The notes under the pieces were generated by a model. That model saw nothing but the letters and a program-made list of their open reading frames with translations, searched no databases and had not been told where the DNA came from. 64,000 bases of DNA from Botrytis cinerea B05.10 (lineage: Eukaryota > Ascomycota > Leotiomycetes > Helotiales > Sclerotiniaceae), in NCBI RefSeq assembly GCF_000143535.2, contig NC_037320.1, positions 186,001 through 250,000 on the forward strand, given 5' to 3'. Both the position numbers and the translations under genes were made by a program. Numbering within the stretch: position 1 is the stretch's first letter; each line of letters starts with the position of its first letter. Below, one piece after another: positions 35,326 through 45,892 of this stretch.

Positions 35326-35738
35326 GTCAATATGAATATGGAATTGCTGACTGCCCTTGACTTGAGAAGAGAGTGAAGAGAAGTTTGGAAGAACCTTGCA
35401 GCTGGGTGAGCAAGTTTTGATTGGTGGCATTTGATCCCCGTGCGTCGAATCTTGAATCTTTTGGGTTGACATCGAGACATCTACAACATCAATACGAGAG
35501 ATACCAATGGACCGCGTCTTGGAATCGATCTTCACTCCATAGTATGGGTAAGTCGAAACAATGGAGTCGGTTTGAAAACTGGGAAGGCTGCGCTAGTACT
35601 CGGAACAGAAGTGTGATATCAAGAAGATATCAAGATGATATCAAGATGATATCTAGCATTCATGATTTATATATCGGTCGATCTGGCTTCCCCTTACCAG
35701 ATGATGAATGTCCAATCGACTTGTAAGCTCTCGTATCT

Positions 35739-35752
35739 GGGGGCAAGCCCCC
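35739..35752. repeat. GC-rich perfect inverted repeat (6-bp arms, 2-nt loop)
   Basis: GGGGGC-AA-GCCCCC followed at once by AAACCCCC and a CGCTGCGCTCG patch. It stands out from surrounding AT-leaning DNA and resembles the end of a small mobile element, but no partner end was found. Confidence 0.5.
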
Positions 35753-36590
35753 AAACCCCCACAGCTCGCTGCGCTCGAAGATGTTTTCTATACAATACGC
35801 ATCTACGAGGAGCACGCAGACAGTGATTTCAAATGGTCGAACAGTCTCATAGTCTGCCTCCACGGCAGTGGCTCCCGGAGGGCCAGCGGAGCGTCATTTG
35901 TTTCAGTGATGAAAGTATATCTACTGAGTTTCTGCTGTCAACGTTTCTATTACTCTCATCTCGACACGCAAAGTCTCTACCAAGTACCCTCGCCTTGGGT
36001 AGCATTCTGTACTTGAGAAATTCCATCCATCAAGGTCATGTAGATCAACTACTCGAAATGGCGAACTGGACCATACACTATGGGCAAGCCATCTCGGCCA
36101 TCACCCGTGCCCGCATTAAAGTTAGATCTAATTCAAACCTTCAAGGGACCATTTCCATTCCTCATGCAAGCCACATCCTCCTCCTTCACTCCATGCAAAG
36201 AGACAACATCTGGTTCGCTTATCTTATCGGACAGTGCGGTGCATCTAGCTATCTACTGGCTGCTTCGACAGGAGGCGGAGTGGCTGAGTGGCTGAGTGGC
36301 TGGGGATGAATAAATGTCACACGTTTGCATAAATCCACGGGCCAAATCCGCATAACAGTTACATTAATGGTGGGGTAATGCGAAAATCAAAATATATTTT
36401 GCAATGCTCTCTGGGTATTATACATTCCGAAACATCAGGAGAGAGAGAGAAACATTCAGAAACAACGCGACGACGAGACGGCGAGACAGCTTCAACTCAA
36501 TTCTCTCCTTTCCCCAAAATCACGCTTTCATAACAAGGTAAGCAAGCAGACTTGACTAAGTATACATTGGGGTTGTGGAGCGAGTCTTCA

Positions 36591-36645
36591 TCTCCATCTC
36601 CATCTCTATCTCTATCTCATCCATTCCTTCATTCATTCATTCAAG
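36591..36645. repeat. (CATCTC)n and (ATTC)n microsatellites in the EFM7 leader
   Basis: About six CATCTC/TATCTC units followed by ATTC units, 250-300 nt upstream of the EFM7 start. Such pyrimidine tracts are common in fungal promoters and 5' UTRs. Confidence 0.75.
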
Positions 36646-36891
36646 TATCGTGTTTCACTAAGAAACACGTTGGGAAGTTGGGTCGGAATAAGTCTATTCA
36701 GTCTGATATTGTCAAACTGTAGAGATTTCACACAAGTCCTCTGACAAATCTTTCATCTCAAGCACTTCTTCTTTTCGTCATTCTCTCAACGTTCCCATTT
36801 CGTAACTAACACATTGACCTCGTTTCGTCTAAGAAGATTCCACAAGCATCATATCATACACGTGATTACTTACTCCATTCAATAATCTATC

Positions 36892-37686
36892 ATGGCTGAT
36901 TCGGATTTCGAAGATGGTCCCGATCTGTTCGCTGAACCGGACGATTATTATCCTCCATCGCCGAAACCAACCACAGAAACCCATACACTACTTTCCGGTC
37001 AGACACTGACTCTGCATCTGGTCGGTCACAATCCACTGTGGGGCCATCATCTTTGGAATGCAGGTCGCATAATATCCAACTACTTGGAAAAGAATCCTTC
37101 TTTGATTACTTCGAAATCAGTATTAGAGCTTGGTGCAGGTGCAGGTCTTCCAAGTCTTACGTGTGCTTCCCTTCGTGCCCAAAATGTTGTGGTTACGGAT
37201 TATCCAGATTCGGACCTCATCGATAATCTCAGAAAGAACATCTCGGTATTCTATGAGCAATTTCCCGAGCTGAGGGTGAATGATAAAGAAAGCCTGGTTG
37301 CTGAAGGTTATTGTTGGGGCGCTGATCCATCCCCGTTGCTCTCACTTCTACCTTCAGAGGAGAAGGAAGCTGGCTTCGACGTGTTGATACTTGCGGATCT
37401 TCTTTTCAATCATTCCGAGCACGCAAAGCTATTGGATTCTATCAAGAAGACTCTAAAAAAGAATAAGGATTCTACGGCCTTGGTATTCTTTACCCCATAT
37501 CGACCTTGGTTGTTGGAAAAGGATTTGGCATTCTTTGACTTGGTACGAGAGGGGGGTATGACTGTTGAGAAGGTCTTAGAGGAGAAGATGGAGAAAGTAA
37601 TGTTCGAAAAGGACAGGGGAGATGAAGAACTGAGAAGGACAGTTTTTGGCTTCGTTGTGAAATGGGCCGAGGAAGATAGTAGTTAA
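36892..37686 (+). CDS. EFM7: Protein N-terminal and lysine methyltransferase EFM7, 264 aa
   Basis: Yeast Efm7 (Nnt1) methylates the N-terminal glycine and adjacent lysine of translation elongation factor eEF1A in the cytosol. It is a single exon. The product opens with an acidic MADSDFEDGPDLFAEPDDYY typical of the family, then NPLWGHHLWNAGR (residues 47-59), a signature that precedes the SAM-binding motif I LELGAGAGLPS (78-88). VVVTDYPD is motif II and DVLILADLLFNHSEH is the motif IV/post region characteristic of seven-beta-strand family-16 methyltransferases. Length matches the family (about 260 aa). Start context and length are both good. It stands alone, divergent from the copper-fist gene. 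Confidence 0.92.
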   Translation: MADSDFEDGPDLFAEPDDYYPPSPKPTTETHTLLSGQTLTLHLVGHNPLWGHHLWNAGRIISNYLEKNPSLITSKSVLELGAGAGLPSLTCASLRAQNVVVTDYPDSDLIDNLRKNISVFYEQFPELRVNDKESLVAEGYCWGADPSPLLSLLPSEEKEAGFDVLILADLLFNHSEHAKLLDSIKKTLKKNKDSTALVFFTPYRPWLLEKDLAFFDLVREGGMTVEKVLEEKMEKVMFEKDRGDEELRRTVFGFVVKWAEEDSS

Positions 37687-38519
37687 TCATCAGCATATAA
37701 AGAATTGATTTCGGCGGCTGAGCAAGAAACAGGCGAACCAGCCGGCTAAGCTATGCTTCGCTGCCCGGCTCTGGTGCGGATGAGACTATTCTTACCGTCA
37801 ATCACGGACCTTGAACACCGCAGATGACAATCCATATGGCCTGCGATATATGCGAAAGTCTTTGTACCGCGTAGAGCCAACTTTCGGCCTATGTTGAATT
37901 CGATAGAGCGCAGGATTCATCGCTGCAGAGTAGAACAATAATCGCTGGCTGTTCTACCACAATGAACGAACAGTGAAAGCTCTGCACTTGCGCAACAATC
38001 ATATACACACACAAAAAATTGCACCTTCAAATTGACCATGTATACCGCCTACCATCAAACAATAAATCCTCACCAACAACACCACTGCTTGCATTAAAAT
38101 TCACACATCACAAATCAAGAATCAAGAATGGAGCACCATGGGTCGCATAAGCATAAGTTCCTGTGGCCGCCGATGACAAGCAGATCCAAACTCGACGCAA
38201 TAAATCATTACCACCCAAGTACATTGCAAGCGTTCTCCCTGGGTAGTTTTATGGTTTCGGGTGAACATTTCTTTGTTTCAAATCAACTTGGTAACCATGT
38301 GAAAACCGTGTTTTCGTACCGTGCCGACTTTCTTAGAATGTCCAAAAATATTTTTCTTTGTCCTCAGAACACCCAAATAGGTCTTGAGTGCAACTTTCTC
38401 GATGTCTCTTCCACGTCGATCTACTGTTCCAGCAATTGTATCAATCCACCTCGCACGAAAGATGACACTCGTATGTTCTCCGTCGACAAGGAGTACTTCT
38501 AGTGATTCAATTGTTCTCG
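37687..38519. other. Spacer between EFM7 and the coiled-coil gene
   Basis: About 830 bp. A plus-strand frame at 38128-38502 (124 codons, MEHHGSHKHKF) ends in a stop just before the next gene's frame. It could be an upstream exon or leader ORF, but no convincing splice joins it, so I leave it uncalled. A GC-richer patch with GCCGGCT/CCCGGCT repeats lies at about 37,740-37,770. Confidence 0.45.
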
Positions 38520-40115
38520 ATGAAAGCATTGATAGATCAATGGACAGATGGCAAGTCTCTCAGGAGGTTGCTCAGCTCGGTATTCATGAAAGGTACTCGA
38601 TCAAAGCAGATATCTGATTCCACAGCCAAGCCTTTGCCAACACTAAATACGGTTTTGGTTTCTGAAGCACCTCAGACAGCAACAACATCAACTTCAGTAA
38701 ATCAGGGCTCGAGCAGAGGAGAGACCTCTTCGATATCTACATTCGGAAGCGGATTGATGAGAAGAATAAGAGCAAGTAGAATAAGTCCTAGTGCGGATAG
38801 TCCTCTCCGAAGAGAACCCCTATCGCCTTCCAGCGTAGTGTTGACCGATGCCACATCACTTTCATCTCCGCATCAACAAAATCTTAAGAAATGTCGCACA
38901 TGCTCCTACGAGCTGCCGACATCAATAATTGACCAGGGAGATCCACCGGAGCGAGCACCTTTGACTGCAAGGTACCCCGAGATATTTACCTACATGAGAC
39001 GAAATGGTGTCCCAAACTCTGCTCTAGCTTTGACGAATGACATTGTGAGAAACTTGAACGAAATATTCTACTGGGAAGGACAATTCAATGATCATAAGAG
39101 GATTGTAAATCGATTGGATGATGAATATGAGTGTGTTGAGATGACTTTGAATGAACTCAATCACCTACTTCCATCGTCAGGTAGCACAGTTCAAGGTGAT
39201 CGAGATGCGAAATTGGAAGAATTGAAATATCTTTCCAATGTTTCCTCGCGCATTCAAGAACAAAAGCGGGAGCTACAAGAAGCTACAGAGCGCGAATATG
39301 GAGAATTAAGTGAGCAAAGAAACACATTATTCAACACGTTGAGGGACGTGTTAAGGGATCGAAATCTTCTAGATAAAAAAGGAAAGAATTCTCGATCGAA
39401 CCAATTTTATCGCATGCCGACTTCACAACTCGTACCTCAACACAAAGCACGTCGAATATTCACCCACAGCGAAGAAGCTCGAGAACGGATCGAAAACGAA
39501 CAACGAGAAGCCGTGGATCATATGAAAGACATGGGATATCGCTTAGAAGCGACGCATCAACGGCTCGATAATTGGAAGCATTATTATGAGAACGAATATG
39601 CAGAATATGCACGTGCAGTTAAGAATGGAACAATGGAGCCTGCTAGGAGTTTCTTCGATCTGACTCTATTGCAAGAACATCAGGGGGCAATTGAGGGGGT
39701 CATTGAGGCCGAGAACGACTATGAGAAAGCGAGGAAGCGAGTAAGGATGTTGAACGTGGTGCTTAGTGATGTTTATCAGTCGAGTGGGTTCGCAAACTGT
39801 CCAGACGATGGCTATAGGGTCTCACTGGAAGAGGCTATGGTCGGGGATGTCGATAGAGAGTGGATTCTAGGTTGGATGGAGAGGAACAATGAATCAGTAG
39901 AATTTGGGGCTGATAGAGACGAATGGGAAGCAAAGTCGATTGGTTTGGGCGATAGCGTCAGCGTGGTTGCGAAAGGGAGAGAGAGAAAAAGAATTGATAG
40001 GTGGGGAGAGATGTGTATGGCAATCGGGAATGACCTTCCACAGTTGCCGAAAGTGGTTGATCATAAGTCTGCGTCGGAGCCCAGCCAGACAGGCTTTGAT
40101 GTCGCAAATCAATGA
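38520..40115 (+). CDS. Coiled-coil protein of unknown function, 531 aa
   Basis: Not recognised by function. The ATG at 38520 (MKALIDQWTDGKSLRRLL) is the first in frame; the frame extends slightly upstream without ATG and an upstream exon cannot be excluded. Residues 1-120 are Ser/Thr/Pro-rich. A KKCRTCSYELPTS segment with a lone C-x2-C follows, then a RYPEIFTYMRRNGVPNSALALT region. From about 180 to 440 it is rich in long charged helices (NEIFYWEGQFNDHKRIVNRLDDEYE, ERIENEQREAVDH, NDYEKARKRV), predicted coiled coil by eye. The C-terminus includes ESVEFGADRDEWEAKSIGLG. It resembles fungus-specific hypothetical proteins. No catalytic motif was seen. Confidence 0.75.
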   Translation: MKALIDQWTDGKSLRRLLSSVFMKGTRSKQISDSTAKPLPTLNTVLVSEAPQTATTSTSVNQGSSRGETSSISTFGSGLMRRIRASRISPSADSPLRREPLSPSSVVLTDATSLSSPHQQNLKKCRTCSYELPTSIIDQGDPPERAPLTARYPEIFTYMRRNGVPNSALALTNDIVRNLNEIFYWEGQFNDHKRIVNRLDDEYECVEMTLNELNHLLPSSGSTVQGDRDAKLEELKYLSNVSSRIQEQKRELQEATEREYGELSEQRNTLFNTLRDVLRDRNLLDKKGKNSRSNQFYRMPTSQLVPQHKARRIFTHSEEARERIENEQREAVDHMKDMGYRLEATHQRLDNWKHYYENEYAEYARAVKNGTMEPARSFFDLTLLQEHQGAIEGVIEAENDYEKARKRVRMLNVVLSDVYQSSGFANCPDDGYRVSLEEAMVGDVDREWILGWMERNNESVEFGADRDEWEAKSIGLGDSVSVVAKGRERKRIDRWGEMCMAIGNDLPQLPKVVDHKSASEPSQTGFDVANQ

Positions 40116-41290
40116 TCCAGGCAGCGGATCCTGGACTTTCTGCTACTCAATCCGCCACTCTTATATATCTAATTTTGCATGTAAACTTTGGACGACACTT
40201 CTCGAACCATTCACAATCTGTGATCATTTTATCTATAATTATGCCATGTGATAGAATTCTGAGTTTCCAATCTTCGATGTGTTGAAGCTACATAGTAACA
40301 ATCTATTCAAGATATTATCGACAGTATGAGTATTTAGGACCTGGTGCACACTTTTGTCGTGCGAAGATATTGCAGTGCTGTTCTTGTTTGAATGAAAAAA
40401 CACTGGTTTGTATAGGCAAGTAGTTCCCACTGAGTAGAACAAAAGAAATCAAACTTAGCTAACCATAATGAGAGAATTTGAGAAGGATCGGCCATTCTGA
40501 ACCCAGCGTTTATTTGTCTTTGCCAATAAAATTTTCGGAGAATTCATAATTCAATCAACCATGTTCTGGCGACAGGTCGGCTTTCGGATAAGATTGGACA
40601 TCTGTCACGGTTTCCCTATTCGCTATGGATTAGGATTGTGAGAACACATTGGTTGAAGACAGTATGTAAGTATCTGGTGTGCCCAAAAATGTAGAAGGGT
40701 TCTGTACTTTTACACATACTAATGGAATTGCGTAGAACGGAGCAAATATTTGAAATTCTCTGTGCTTGTATGTGTATACACTTAGAGCTTCACCGTCTTG
40801 AGACTTTACAGCCGGTCATAAATCTGATGGATAATGGCTGATGACAATCTCGTTGGGCTTCCCGTTTTCTACGACATTTTTGCATCTCGGTTAGCCCTTT
40901 TATACAAGCTCCGTCTGTGAGTAGCGCTCATGCGAGTAAAGCCCATGCAGATTCCTAGCGAAATAAAGAATAGTCACTCAATATCAAGTTTAATACTATC
41001 GAAGGCCTAGGTATGTTGGAAAATCCTGATTATGACTGTAAGTAATGACATCAAACTACTTCGTTACCTGATGCTGGGAATCACATATGTCTCAATCAAA
41101 AATAAAATCGGTTGAAGACTTGGGCTGAGCACGTACAAAGTCTGTTCACCTACGTAGTTTGGGCAGCATAGTGTTCGCAAGAGCAGCATAGAACTGTGAA
41201 TTGTGCATCATTCTCTTTTAATTGGATACTAATACCTCAACCAAGTTGAGTATATTTAACGATATAAAAACGACGCAATGTAGAGAGCGT
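40116..41290. other. Intergenic region before the kinase-like gene
   Basis: About 1.2 kb between two converging genes. No gene-like frame. One GGCCTAGGTA at about 41,005 shares the core of the palindrome that is abundant beyond 43 kb. Confidence 0.5.
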
Positions 41291-42871
41291 TTAAGGTGGG
41301 GGAGCAGCCGCTGCATCCTTAGCTTCTTGGTCGAGTTTCTTTATTTCTTGCCAAGTTGGACCTGGATCAATCCAAGTTCCGGCTTCTATTCCTCTGCGTC
41401 TGACCATTACAAATGCTATAGCTTCTTCTGCATATTCATCAAGCGGAAAGTCCCTATCAGTGAGATTCCCATCTTCTAACTCTCTAGGTAACCAGTCCCC
41501 ATAAAACCGATCAAAGGCTGATGGATTGTCACGAACCATCTCTGCTCGTGCGGCCACTCGTTTATCTTCATCAATTATCGCTTGTTTCTCCGCTGCCAAT
41601 TTTTTCTTCTGTACCACTTTCTCTGCTTCCAATGCACCTGGTTGGAGTAATTGCTTGAGCCTTTCCTGGGAGAAAGTATGTTCTTCTGTGAACTTATTAT
41701 CCTTTCCCGGGATGGTATCATCTACAATCCAACCAGGCAATGCCCTAAACAAGTCCGAGTTAAGCGCTCTCTCTGTCGCCGGACCTTCAAGTTCTTGTAG
41801 CAATTCTCTGGCGGATGGTCTTTCTTTATAATCAAGCACTAAGGATCTTTGAAGCATAGCTTCAAACTCTCCACTGTACATGTGGTCGATAGGCTGTACT
41901 CTTCTGGGATCCATTGTGATTCTCCTCTGGTCCTCCTCCGTAAGATCTGTAAAAGTTTTGCCATTGGGAATAGCGAGCTTAGTAGTCGTCCTTAATTGAG
42001 AAACTAGTGAGTATACAATTGAGCCGGCACGCCAAATATCACTTTTGGCACTCCACCAATTTAATTCGGGGGGGTTATGTCTGTAATCGATACCGGTGAT
42101 GTCCTCCTCCAGAAACCCACCTTCGAAATCAACAAAATTTACCGTGTCGAAGTCTCCCAACTTTATGTCTGGATACACCAAACTATGTGATCCACCTTCG
42201 GGCCAACAAAGATATACATTCTCGGCATCAAGGTCTGGAACGATTATTGACTTGCGACCTTTGTGTAAAGGATCATTATCGTACTTCGGATGATCATTGT
42301 GAAGGAAAGCCAGCGCATCAATAATCTTATGATAGAGTTTCCATATGAATGCTTCGGGTAGCCGACTTCTTTGGATGACGTAGGCGCGACGGAGTTGTTT
42401 GACATTTCCAACGTCACAAAACTTGAAATATTGGGCCAACATGAGTTTGCCCCTTTCATTGCGGTATTGATGAAAAGCTTCAAGCTGTTTGATAGTTTCA
42501 TGACCACTCTTGATATATCGGAGGTAGGCTTTTATTTCAACTTGGCGTTTGGCATTGTAGCTTTTGCTGGCGATTTCGCTTGGTAATGTGACTGCGTCTT
42601 CGCTGGCTGGAGAAAATGAGGGAGTCCTTTCTTCGTCCACCTCATCTGATATGGCATACAGCTTGAGTTCAAATTGACGTTTCCCAGGATCCCGCGTGTC
42701 TGTAACTCCAAGATGAATAAATTTCTCATAGCTGCGCAGATGGGAATCAATTTGAATATCCTCAAGCTGTAAGCCAGGGTCTGGTATATTTGGATTATTT
42801 CGAAGGTTAATGGTGGGAATGGTACGCAAATAAGCAACCGCCCTCTTCTCGATTGGAAATGGTGGAGCCAT
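41291..42871 (-). CDS. Protein-kinase-fold protein with degenerate catalytic motifs, 526 aa
   Basis: It is a single exon from ATG 42871 (MAPPFPIEKRAVAYLRT). The kinase C-lobe is recognisable: EAFIWKLYHKIIDALAFLHND (helix E), then VPDLDAENVYL where the HRDLKPEN loop should be. Asp213 and Asn218 keep the right spacing, but HR is replaced by VP and the catalytic-loop Lys by Asp215. DFG appears as D240-F-D. YRHNPPELNWWSAKSDIWRAGSIVYSL matches the APE/DxWxxG region, and DYKERPSARELLQELE matches the subdomain XI arginine. No clear glycine loop or VAIK lysine was found in the N-lobe. A long charged C-terminal helix follows. It is probably a pseudokinase or a highly diverged fungal kinase of unknown substrate. 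It is the last gene before the AT-rich block, less than 300 bp from its edge. Confidence 0.8.
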   Translation of the reverse strand: MAPPFPIEKRAVAYLRTIPTINLRNNPNIPDPGLQLEDIQIDSHLRSYEKFIHLGVTDTRDPGKRQFELKLYAISDEVDEERTPSFSPASEDAVTLPSEIASKSYNAKRQVEIKAYLRYIKSGHETIKQLEAFHQYRNERGKLMLAQYFKFCDVGNVKQLRRAYVIQRSRLPEAFIWKLYHKIIDALAFLHNDHPKYDNDPLHKGRKSIIVPDLDAENVYLCWPEGGSHSLVYPDIKLGDFDTVNFVDFEGGFLEEDITGIDYRHNPPELNWWSAKSDIWRAGSIVYSLVSQLRTTTKLAIPNGKTFTDLTEEDQRRITMDPRRVQPIDHMYSGEFEAMLQRSLVLDYKERPSARELLQELEGPATERALNSDLFRALPGWIVDDTIPGKDNKFTEEHTFSQERLKQLLQPGALEAEKVVQKKKLAAEKQAIIDEDKRVAARAEMVRDNPSAFDRFYGDWLPRELEDGNLTDRDFPLDEYAEEAIAFVMVRRRGIEAGTWIDPGPTWQEIKKLDQEAKDAAAAPPP

Positions 42872-43150
42872 GATGTTGATAGTTACTTATGAGACGAGTT
42901 ATTCCAGGTCAAGTATCGACATTCAACTTTGATAATTTCTACGTTCTTTGAGGACAAAGATTATTCAGGCATTGAATGAGCGATGAGATTGTTATCAAAG
43001 AAACAAGGTATAAGATATCCGGAAATGTCGAATGTCCTTTGTTGTACGTTGTTTGATCACTACTTACCTCAAGATATTCTCAAAAGGATGAATGGTGCAC
43101 ATAAGAGAATTCATCTCGACAATCTCTGCCGAAGCATTAAGTAAAGATAG
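42872..43150. promoter_or_regulatory. Promoter-side edge of the genic segment
   Basis: Upstream DNA of the kinase-like gene. Base composition drops from ordinary to strongly AT-rich within about 300 bp around 43,150. No defined regulatory motif can be named. Confidence 0.4.
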
Positions 43151-44900
43151 ATATAATTTAAATATTTCCTTTCTACAATTGAGAATATGTCTTTAGTCTA
43201 GTCCATTTATTTATATAAATATACGGAGGTGAGGGTTTTATATAACAATGATATACAGCTATTCATGGATTCTATAAATCTCATCAAAAACAATCATTAT
43301 ATCTTATTTGTAATAATGGAGAAAGAAATACACAGAGTGATTATAATAGATTCAAACTTGAAGTGTGTTCTTACAATATTAAAAAAACAAAGTACGTAGA
43401 CTTGTACTAGATATATACACATCACTTTTACTTTACAACGAGTTATCGGGAAATATATTTTTCAGACTATTAAATTGAAACATTGCTTTTTTTGTTGATG
43501 ACTAAGAATTTCTAAATCGTCTAAGTTCGTAGTTCTCGAATTCTTTATCTCGATAATTAATAATACTATTAATGATGTAGTTTATCACCAAGCGGATTAT
43601 ATCACTAAAAAGATTACTTCAAAATACATCAAAATTAGTTATTTTAAATGTTCATTTTTGAATAATTAATTATTATTTTTGAAAAGCAAAAGAATTTAAG
43701 ATGATAATGAAAATTTAAATTTTTAAAAATCAAGTTTATATATAATTATCTCTATTATATTAAATTGAAATAGAAAATGTTACGATTTTCATTACCGGTA
43801 ATACCTTTTATATTAATTCGAATTTTTAATAAATAATTAGAGATTCTTATCATTTATAAAAACAATATATTAATAAATAAATAAAGTGCATAGTTATATA
43901 CAAACAAATTTTGTATATAAATTGAATGATTCACTTGGTGATATGATCTGCTCAATGATGAACTATGTTATATATAAGATTACAATATAATATAATATAT
44001 AAAAGCTAATCTCAAAGCCTCTAGGTCTTGCTGTACTCGAATTTAAAATATTAAATTGATAATTTGATAGATTAATAGAATTAGTTTTAATATTTTTTCT
44101 CTGTTTTTATTCTTATTTGTATAGTCTGTAGATACAGTGTTATATTTAGAAATTTTTACAAGCAAATTTTAATCTAAAATCAAAACGTCAAAAATTAAGT
44201 CTTGTCTTCAATACGATTTTCTGATAATTTAAATCATTCAGAAGTGTTAAATACGGGATACGATTATTAAAAAATCGAACTCGCTTTATTAACTAATTGT
44301 GAAGGATTCTTGTAGAAATTTTGAAATTTAAGTTGAATTATATAATTAAATTTAACCTTAAGTTCAATCATTACAATGAATTAAAGAGATATGATCTAAT
44401 TTGTTAAGTTTATTAGATTTATAATGTTTGCTAAATCTGTTAGATTTATTGAACTTTTTAGATTGATTAAATTTATAAGCTTTATAAACTTGAAGTTTAA
44501 TAATGTAATATAACTAATATAGTAACTTCAAAGCAAAATAATCTGTTTTTTAATAATAATAACAAGAAGGATTTTTAACGTTTAATAAGCTGACAAAAAA
44601 TCAATTTTGAAAAACGATTGAGATTCTAAAAAAAATATAAATTTGTAGATTTATTTGATACCACTTAGAGATCCAGATACAAGAATTCTAGAACTTCTTT
44701 TTTGACTAAAAATGAATCGATATGAATTTTAAGATTTAGAAGAAATCAAGCATGATTTACTAGAAATGAATAAATATACAAATTATGAGAGAGAATACTT
44801 ATAAAAAATAATTAAACATTAATATATATATAAATGTAAGTAAAACATTGTTACGTTACATTTTAAATACATCTGAATCTAAAATCTTATAGAATGTTAA

Positions 44901-45166
44901 TAGTCGGCTCTTATAAGCAGCCTTTTAGTTCCTACCTAGGTAGTTGGGGAAAGCGGTTGTTCTTTGAGACTTTTTTATGAGTAACTTCTTCAATTCTTAA
45001 AATAGAGCTATAAACTTAATATTATTGAATTGTTATAATTTTACTGAATTTAATAATACAATTTGTTTGCAAATAGTATAATATTTCTTGAATAGGAATA
45101 GGTGCTTTTTAGGGATAATCGCTTTCTTTAGTTAGGAACTAGAAGGTTGCTTATAAGAGCCGACTA
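44901..45166. mobile_element. Non-autonomous inverted-repeat element (MITE), TTAA- or TA-flanked, 266 bp
   Basis: The outer 32 nt at each end are inverted copies matching at 30 of 32 positions, both differences being transitions; they begin TAGTCGGCTCTTATAAGC. The inverted repeat continues inward for at least 22 more positions, gapless with only transitions, provided the 8 nt CCTAGGTA at 44935-44942 of the left arm are taken out. TTAA directly flanks both sides (44897-44900 and 45167-45170), as in piggyBac-type insertions; alternatively the target is TA and the termini begin GTCGG (Tc1/mariner-like). There is no internal ORF. The intact termini inside degraded DNA suggest insertion after most of the RIP, or mild RIP. 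Confidence 0.8.
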
Positions 45167-45459
45167 TTAATAATAATAATAAGAGTAATAATGTTTATTA
45201 ATACAAATCGAGCCAGTATAAAATTAACCCTTACAAATATTCCTAGAGATGGAAAAATATATTGAATGATGAGTTTGTCGAAATACTACAAAGAGCAATT
45301 TTATGTATAAAAAGTGAAATAATTCCTTGAATAACTCTTGTACTAATTGAAATGAAAATATTTTATTCAAAGATTTTGAAAAAGTAGATGTAGTTGGTAT
45401 TTGAAGTATTATTGAAATTCTTTAGAAAAGGATATTTGTGCTATTCATAATGAACTCTA

Positions 45460-45892
45460 TAACGTGGTTTACTAGTATACAGATGACTTATTTTATATAC
45501 AAAATTCGTCTGTGTATAACCATACACTTTCTTTATTTATCAATAGGATTTTCTGGAAATTCAAAACATGAAACTTGAATATATATAGATCTAAAGAAAT
45601 CTAATTAGTTTTAAAAGGTTCGAATTAATAAAGTATTTATTATAGAGATACCTAGGTAGTCTTTTTGTAATGAAAATCAGTACGATTTCCATTTTCTTTT
45701 TAGAATATAATAGAAATACTCACCTAGGTATATAAAAACTAAATTTCTAGAGAACTAAATTTTTGTTGTTATTTAGAGCTCTTTTATTCATGAAAAGCAA
45801 TGATTGAGTACTGAAATATAAATAAACTTGGAATTTAAAAAGCTTAATTTAGATGATTTTCAAAATGACTCGTATACTGATAAACTACGTTA
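45460..45892. mobile_element. Dispersed inverted-repeat element, copy 1 (433 bp)
   Basis: Terminal inverted repeats of about 21 nt: the left starts TAACGTGGTTTACTAG and the right, reverse-complemented, reads TAACGTAGTTTATCAG; both continue with TATAC. The body aligns along most of its length with 56933-57355, differing mainly by C/T and G/A transitions. It carries two CCTAGGTA units (45651-45658 and 45723-45730) absent from the other copy. A TA target is likely but the flanks are ambiguous. No coding capacity. Confidence 0.75.

Larger units (their letters stand above)
34390..36891. other. About 2.5 kb divergent region, copper-fist factor/EFM7, rich in simple repeats
   Basis: Holds the promoters and 5' UTRs of two divergent genes. 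Several microsatellites are listed separately. A plus-strand open frame at about 35833-36309 (158 codons) has no recognisable domain, and I do not call it a gene. A GTAAGC donor at 36539 just upstream of EFM7 may mark a 5' UTR intron (weak). Confidence 0.5.

Noticed and set aside
35158..35535. Minus-strand ORFs rich in His/Thr/Leu repeats
   Set aside because: They are translations of a (GT/GA)n microsatellite.
38128..38502. 124-codon ORF just upstream of the coiled-coil gene
   Set aside because: It ends in a stop before the gene's frame, and no splice pair I could find joins the two with typical signals. It could still be a leader ORF.
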